From Treponema sp. (GTDB taxonomy: Bacteria > Spirochaetota > Spirochaetia > Treponematales > Breznakiellaceae), in NCBI GenBank assembly GCA_020216655.1, contig JAIWNU010000065.1:1-10000 (forward strand): a stretch of DNA of 10,000 bases, in the 5' to 3' direction. Shown here one piece after another: positions 7,245 to 10,000 of the stretch. The notes beneath the pieces were generated by a model, which was not told where the DNA came from, made no database searches, and was given only the letters and a program-made list of their open reading frames with translations. The translations under genes and the position numbers were made by a program. The number at the start of each line of letters is the position of its first letter. Position 1 is the stretch's first letter.

Positions 7245-7914
7245 GCCCCGCAATAGCCCAAGCATCCCGGTCCGGCAATGGACCTCCCGTTGGGTAGCTT
7301 AGGGGAAACAGGTTAGGACGGCACTGGAGGGTGCTTTCAGCCCCATCGGGAACGAGGTATGAAAGACGGGCCTTGCTGCCCGTTTCGGCAAGCGCACCTG
7401 CTAAGGTATTGGCAGCTATGAGACTTTGTTCATAGGGGCTGAATGCACGGCAGCTTGGACAGGAGCACCAGCCCTCTTCTGGACCTTTGTCGGGCCAGAT
7501 ATGAAATACCTGGTGTCCATTCCGTTGCTGGAAAAAGCGCCGGGCCTGAGCCGCGACAATCGAGAGGGTTTCCGGATTGGTAGGACAAAAATTGACATCC
7601 GCAACGCGGCGGCCTTCGGCCATACGGAAAAGATCTCGGTTTTGCATGAAAAGCCGCCGGGGAAGAAAGCGGGAAAGACAAAAGCCTCCTTCTTCGACGT
7701 GCAAATGGTATTGCCGGGCGAGTTCAAGAAGTTTTCGTCTGCGGCCTGATACATGATCCCCCATACGTTCAAGGGTAAACAGTTCATCCAACGGATAGAG
7801 TATTATGGTAGTAAAACCATGATCAGCAGCCCAAAGAATCCATCGTTCGCTGTCCCGTTCAAACTCTACCTCACCGATAAATAAGCGCTTTGATTCTTCT
7901 ATGTTCATGTTCAT
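7207..7914 (-). CDS. DUF4838-like protein, short form
   Basis: This 235-aa protein resembles the core of DUF4838 proteins, large and often carbohydrate-linked proteins related to glycoside hydrolase modules. The visible signature runs from VEEGGF (73-78) through NFCPTNPE (108-115) and FHIWPDKGPEEGWCSCPSC (137-155) to SPYEQ (159-163). The cysteines Cys150, Cys152 and Cys155, with Cys110, could bind a metal; this is inference. There is no signal peptide, so it is probably cytoplasmic, unlike many relatives. As I recall the family, members are usually several hundred residues longer; here sequence after LFPLSYP (about residue 210) looks non-family, and the last 12 or so residues are read from the antisense of the MBL gene. 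It may be a minimal stand-alone form or an eroded gene. ATG 7914 was chosen; GTG 7917 and ATG 7908 are alternatives and none has a clear ribosome binding site. It is divergent from the glpA-like gene. Confidence 0.72.
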   Translation of the reverse strand: MNMNIEESKRLFIGEVEFERDSERWILWAADHGFTTIILYPLDELFTLERMGDHVSGRRRKLLELARQYHLHVEEGGFCLSRFLPRRLFMQNRDLFRMAEGRRVADVNFCPTNPETLSIVAAQARRFFQQRNGHQVFHIWPDKGPEEGWCSCPSCRAFSPYEQSLIAANTLAGALAETGSKARLSYLVPDGAESTLQCRPNLFPLSYPTGGPLPDRDAWAIAGPRLLSQDLPGPS

Positions 7915-7996
7915 CACTACTTATATAACAAAAAAATAGTATCAAAATACCACCTGTCTCAGCATTTCCGGTGTATACTACTGGGCGAGGAAAATC
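7915..7996. promoter_or_regulatory. Divergent control region between the DUF4838-like and glpA-like genes
   Basis: This short AT-rich gap separates two divergent starts. On the plus strand TATACT at 7974-7979 is a good -10 hexamer, but the -35 position (about 7951-7956) is poor, and the implied leader before ATG 7997 would be only about ten bases. GAGGA at 7987-7991 is a good ribosome binding site with a five-base spacer. On the minus strand TGATACTAT (read from about 7945 downwards) resembles an extended -10. An imperfect inverted repeat pairs ATACCACC (7947-7954) with GGTGTAT (7970-7976), and TAGTAT (7937-7942) with ATACTA (7975-7980). This could be an operator but may be chance. Confidence 0.4.
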
Positions 7997-9493
7997 ATGA
8001 CAACTACCTTTACGCAGAACTTGAATCCGGATATTTCAAAGATATCCGGAAACAACGGGATACCTGACTATGATGTGGCCATTATCGGGTGCGGGGTGTC
8101 GGGGGCTAATATTGCCCGTAGGCTTTCAGCATACAAGGTGAAAGTAGCCGTTCTGGAAAAAGCGGCAGACGTTTCGTTTGGGACTTCCAAAGCTAATTCG
8201 GGGATAGTTCACGGCGGTTTTCATCATAACAAAAAATACCTGAAGGCTCGCCTCGAAATCCAGGGCAACCTGATGTTTGACCGGCTTATGAGGGAACTGG
8301 ATTTTCCTTTTAAGCGTTGCGGTATCATTGTGGCAGCTCTCCATGAAGATGAAATGAAGGCCGTTGAGCACCTCTACATGCAGGGTGTGGAAAACGGGGT
8401 TATTGGAATAGAACTTTGTTCCCGGGAGCGAATTTTGGAGCTCGAACCCAAGCTGTCGCCCGATGTGATAGGCGGCCTCTACGCTCCCGGCGGCGGTATC
8501 GTAGAACCATACCGTTTTGTTTTTGCCCTCGTTGAATCAGCTATGAAAAATGGGGTGCATGTCTTTACAAATTACAAAGTTGATAAGGCCGAACGGGATG
8601 TGGCTCATAATAAATGGCTTATCAGTGCCTCCGATGGCAGGCGTATTAGCGCTCGCTATGTGGTCAATGCGGCGGGCCTTTTTGCCGACGAGGTCTCCCG
8701 CATCTTTGGCGGTGAATCTTTCAGTATAAAGGCCCGAAAAGGGGAGTATTACCTCCTTGACCGGCTCACCAAGGCTCGGCCTGAACGGGTTATTTTCCCC
8801 GTACCAACCTCGGTATCAAAGGGTATGCTGGTGATCCCAACGGTCGAAGGAACTGTTTTGGTTGGCCCCACCGCTGACATTACGGAAAACAAAGAAGATT
8901 ATTCTACCACTGCGGAACGGCTTGAACAGATATTGGATTCGGGCCGGAAAATGGTGCCATCCCTGAGCCGCAATGATGTGATTACCAATTTTGCGGGCCT
9001 CAGGCCTGTTTTGGAGGAAGATTTTTATATTGAACCCTCAAAGCTGGCTCCCGCCTTTGTCCAAGTTGCCGGTATCCAGTCTCCGGGGCTTACCGCCTCT
9101 CCCGCCATCGGTGAATATGTCAAGGACCTGCTTAAAAACCTGGGACTGGAACTAACCGAAAAGTCCGACTGGGATCCCTTTGTGGAGCGACGTCCCCGGG
9201 CTCGGGAACTTTCTCCTTATGAATTGGATTCCCTTATTGCCAAGGATCCAGCCTGGGGAAACATGGTATGCCGCTGCGAGCAAGTAACGGAAGCTGAAAT
9301 TGTCGAGGCGATCCGGCAGGGCCATACGACGCTGGACGGCATTAAATATTTCACCCGGGCCCAAATGGGCCGCTGTCAGGGCGGGTTCTGCACCTTTAAG
9401 ATAATTAAAATTATCATGAGGGAAACAGGATTATCTTACGAAGCAATAACAAAACATGGTGGTGCGAGCCGCGTGCTGGAGGGTGAACTATGA
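7997..9493 (+). CDS. glpA: GlpA-like FAD-dependent glycerol-3-phosphate dehydrogenase with C-terminal BFD-like [2Fe-2S] domain
   Basis: This 498-aa flavoprotein probably oxidises glycerol-3-phosphate to dihydroxyacetone phosphate. A 24-residue N-terminal extension precedes the FAD-binding Rossmann strand (YDVAIIGCGVSGANIARRL, Gly31/33/36). The DAO-type oxidoreductase fold follows, with GTSKANSGIVHGGFHH, AARYVVNAAGLFADEV-like sequence around ARYVVNAAGLFADEV, and NFAGLRPV plus GIQSPGLTASPAIGEYV near its end. The C-terminal domain has Cys425-x-Cys427 (CRCEQVTEAEI) and Cys460-x4-Cys465 (GRCQGGFC), matching BFD-like [2Fe-2S] binding. This is the layout of anaerobic GlpA-like proteins in Thermotoga and clostridia. 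The next gene overlaps by 4 nt and encodes the usual partner flavoprotein. A strong ribosome binding site (GAGGA) supports ATG 7997. Alternatives include an L-2-hydroxyglutarate oxidase-like enzyme, but the BFD domain and the partner gene favour GlpA. Confidence 0.9.
   Translation: MTTTFTQNLNPDISKISGNNGIPDYDVAIIGCGVSGANIARRLSAYKVKVAVLEKAADVSFGTSKANSGIVHGGFHHNKKYLKARLEIQGNLMFDRLMRELDFPFKRCGIIVAALHEDEMKAVEHLYMQGVENGVIGIELCSRERILELEPKLSPDVIGGLYAPGGGIVEPYRFVFALVESAMKNGVHVFTNYKVDKAERDVAHNKWLISASDGRRISARYVVNAAGLFADEVSRIFGGESFSIKARKGEYYLLDRLTKARPERVIFPVPTSVSKGMLVIPTVEGTVLVGPTADITENKEDYSTTAERLEQILDSGRKMVPSLSRNDVITNFAGLRPVLEEDFYIEPSKLAPAFVQVAGIQSPGLTASPAIGEYVKDLLKNLGLELTEKSDWDPFVERRPRARELSPYELDSLIAKDPAWGNMVCRCEQVTEAEIVEAIRQGHTTLDGIKYFTRAQMGRCQGGFCTFKIIKIIMRETGLSYEAITKHGGASRVLEGEL
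8026..8050 (+). repeat. 25-nt inverted repeat (potential hairpin) inside the 5' end of the glpA-like gene
   Basis: TCCGGATAT (8026-8034) is followed by its exact reverse complement ATATCCGGA (8042-8050), separated by TTCAAAG. In RNA the stem can grow to 11 pairs, with one G-U and a CAA loop. It starts 29 nt after the first base of the start codon, in codons 10-18, within the extension ahead of the conserved FAD domain. It could act as an operator or as an mRNA structure; no T-tract follows, so it is not an intrinsic terminator. Confidence 0.6.
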
Positions 9494-10000
9494 AAGAACT
9501 GAAATATGATGCAGTCGTTATTGGCGGCGGTGCAGCCGGTATGGCTGCGGCCCTGGAAATTGACAAAGCTGGTTTCAGCTGTGCCATTGTGGAACGGGAA
9601 GATCACCTAGGTGGCATTCTCATGCAGTGTATCCACAATGGATTTGGTTTGCATGAATTCAAGGAAGAGCTTACGGGGCCTGAGTTTGCTGAACGATTTG
9701 CCGAACAGGTTGCCCAATCCAAGATTGCGGTATATTTAGGGACCACCGTCACGGATATTAATACCCAAAATGAAAAGGAACTGATCTGTGTTTCCCCGGA
9801 TTATGGGATACTAAAAATGACCTGCAAAACCGTGGTGCTTGCCATGGGCTGCCGCGAACGGAACCGCGGCAATGTGCGTATTCCCGGTGCCCGGCCTGCA
9901 GGGGTGTATACTGCGGGTCTTGCTCAGCGGCTCGTTAACATAGAAGGTTATATCCCTGGCAAGGATGTGGTCATTATTGGTTCCGGCGATATAGGTCTTA
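9490..10000 (+). CDS. FAD/NAD(P)-dependent oxidoreductase, partner of the GlpA-like protein (N-terminal part, cut by window edge)
   Basis: The first 170 residues of a pyridine nucleotide-disulfide-type flavoprotein are visible. FAD is bound through GGGAAG at 12-17 in the first Rossmann motif (YDAVVIGGGAAGMAAALEI). Residues 40-53 (LGGILMQCIHNGFG) and 118-125 (AMGCRERN) carry Cys47 and Cys121, conserved-looking in this group but not in a CxxC pair. A second Rossmann motif (DVVIIGSGDIG, 159-169), expected to bind NAD(P)H, begins just before the edge. In other bacteria such a protein often follows the GlpA-like gene, itself followed by a small DUF1667 protein; that third gene would lie beyond the window. 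It probably passes electrons between the dehydrogenase and NAD(P) or another carrier. The start overlaps the glpA-like stop by 4 nt, with GGAGGG at 9478-9483 as ribosome binding site. Confidence 0.9.
   Translation, partial: MKELKYDAVVIGGGAAGMAAALEIDKAGFSCAIVEREDHLGGILMQCIHNGFGLHEFKEELTGPEFAERFAEQVAQSKIAVYLGTTVTDINTQNEKELICVSPDYGILKMTCKTVVLAMGCRERNRGNVRIPGARPAGVYTAGLAQRLVNIEGYIPGKDVVIIGSGDIGL

Noticed and set aside
7269..7284. GGTCC-GGCAAT-GGACC hairpin near the convergent gene ends as an intrinsic terminator
   Set aside because: The stem is only 5 bp, no T-tract follows on either strand, and it lies inside the DUF4838-like coding sequence.
7426..7749. Plus-strand open frame of 107 codons opposite the DUF4838-like gene
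   Set aside because: The minus strand carries recognisable family motifs in this stretch; the plus frame has none.
1..10000. tRNA, rRNA, CRISPR array, insertion sequence or prophage
   Set aside because: No direct repeat array, transposase-like frame, tRNA-like fold or rRNA-like stretch was seen; nearly all bases lie in housekeeping-type or signalling genes.

Overview
The window reads as an ordinary bacterial chromosomal segment of mid GC content and dense coding, with no sign of mobile DNA. Gene content and protein style suggest a spirochaete, most likely Treponema or a close relative: a TPR protein with a Pro/Glu-rich tail, an HDOD protein, a secreted LamG/FN3 protein, and a GlpA-type dehydrogenase with a Cys-rich C-terminal domain. 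This assignment is inference from protein style; no 16S or other marker is present.

Layout. (1) 1-924, minus strand: the N-terminal half of uvrC (nucleotide excision repair), running off the left edge. (2) 925-1001: a short divergent control region. (3) 1002-7244, plus strand: four tightly packed genes, probably one operon. They encode a secreted LamG-like/FN3 protein, a 974-aa protein with about 14 TPRs and a long acidic/proline-rich tail, an HDOD-domain protein, and a metallo-beta-lactamase-fold hydrolase. The first three overlap end to start (4 nt, then 8-20 nt); the fourth follows after 12 nt with a strong ribosome binding site. (4) 7207-7914, minus strand: a short protein resembling the core of the DUF4838 family, convergent with the hydrolase gene and overlapping its 3' end by 38 nt. 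(5) 7915-7996: a second divergent control region. (6) 7997-10000, plus strand: a GlpA-like FAD-dependent glycerol-3-phosphate dehydrogenase with a BFD-like [2Fe-2S] domain, overlapping by 4 nt the start of a partner FAD/NAD(P) oxidoreductase that runs off the right edge.

How the genes may work together. The two oxidoreductases look like subunits of one anaerobic-type glycerol-3-phosphate oxidising system. The four-gene cluster combines an exported binding protein, a cytoplasmic scaffold and two candidate signalling or hydrolytic proteins; its joint function is unknown to me and it is the best candidate here for an undescribed system. Other points for a second look are duplicated motifs in the TPR protein's tail, the truncated-looking DUF4838-like gene, and a 25-nt near-perfect inverted repeat inside the first codons of the glpA-like gene.
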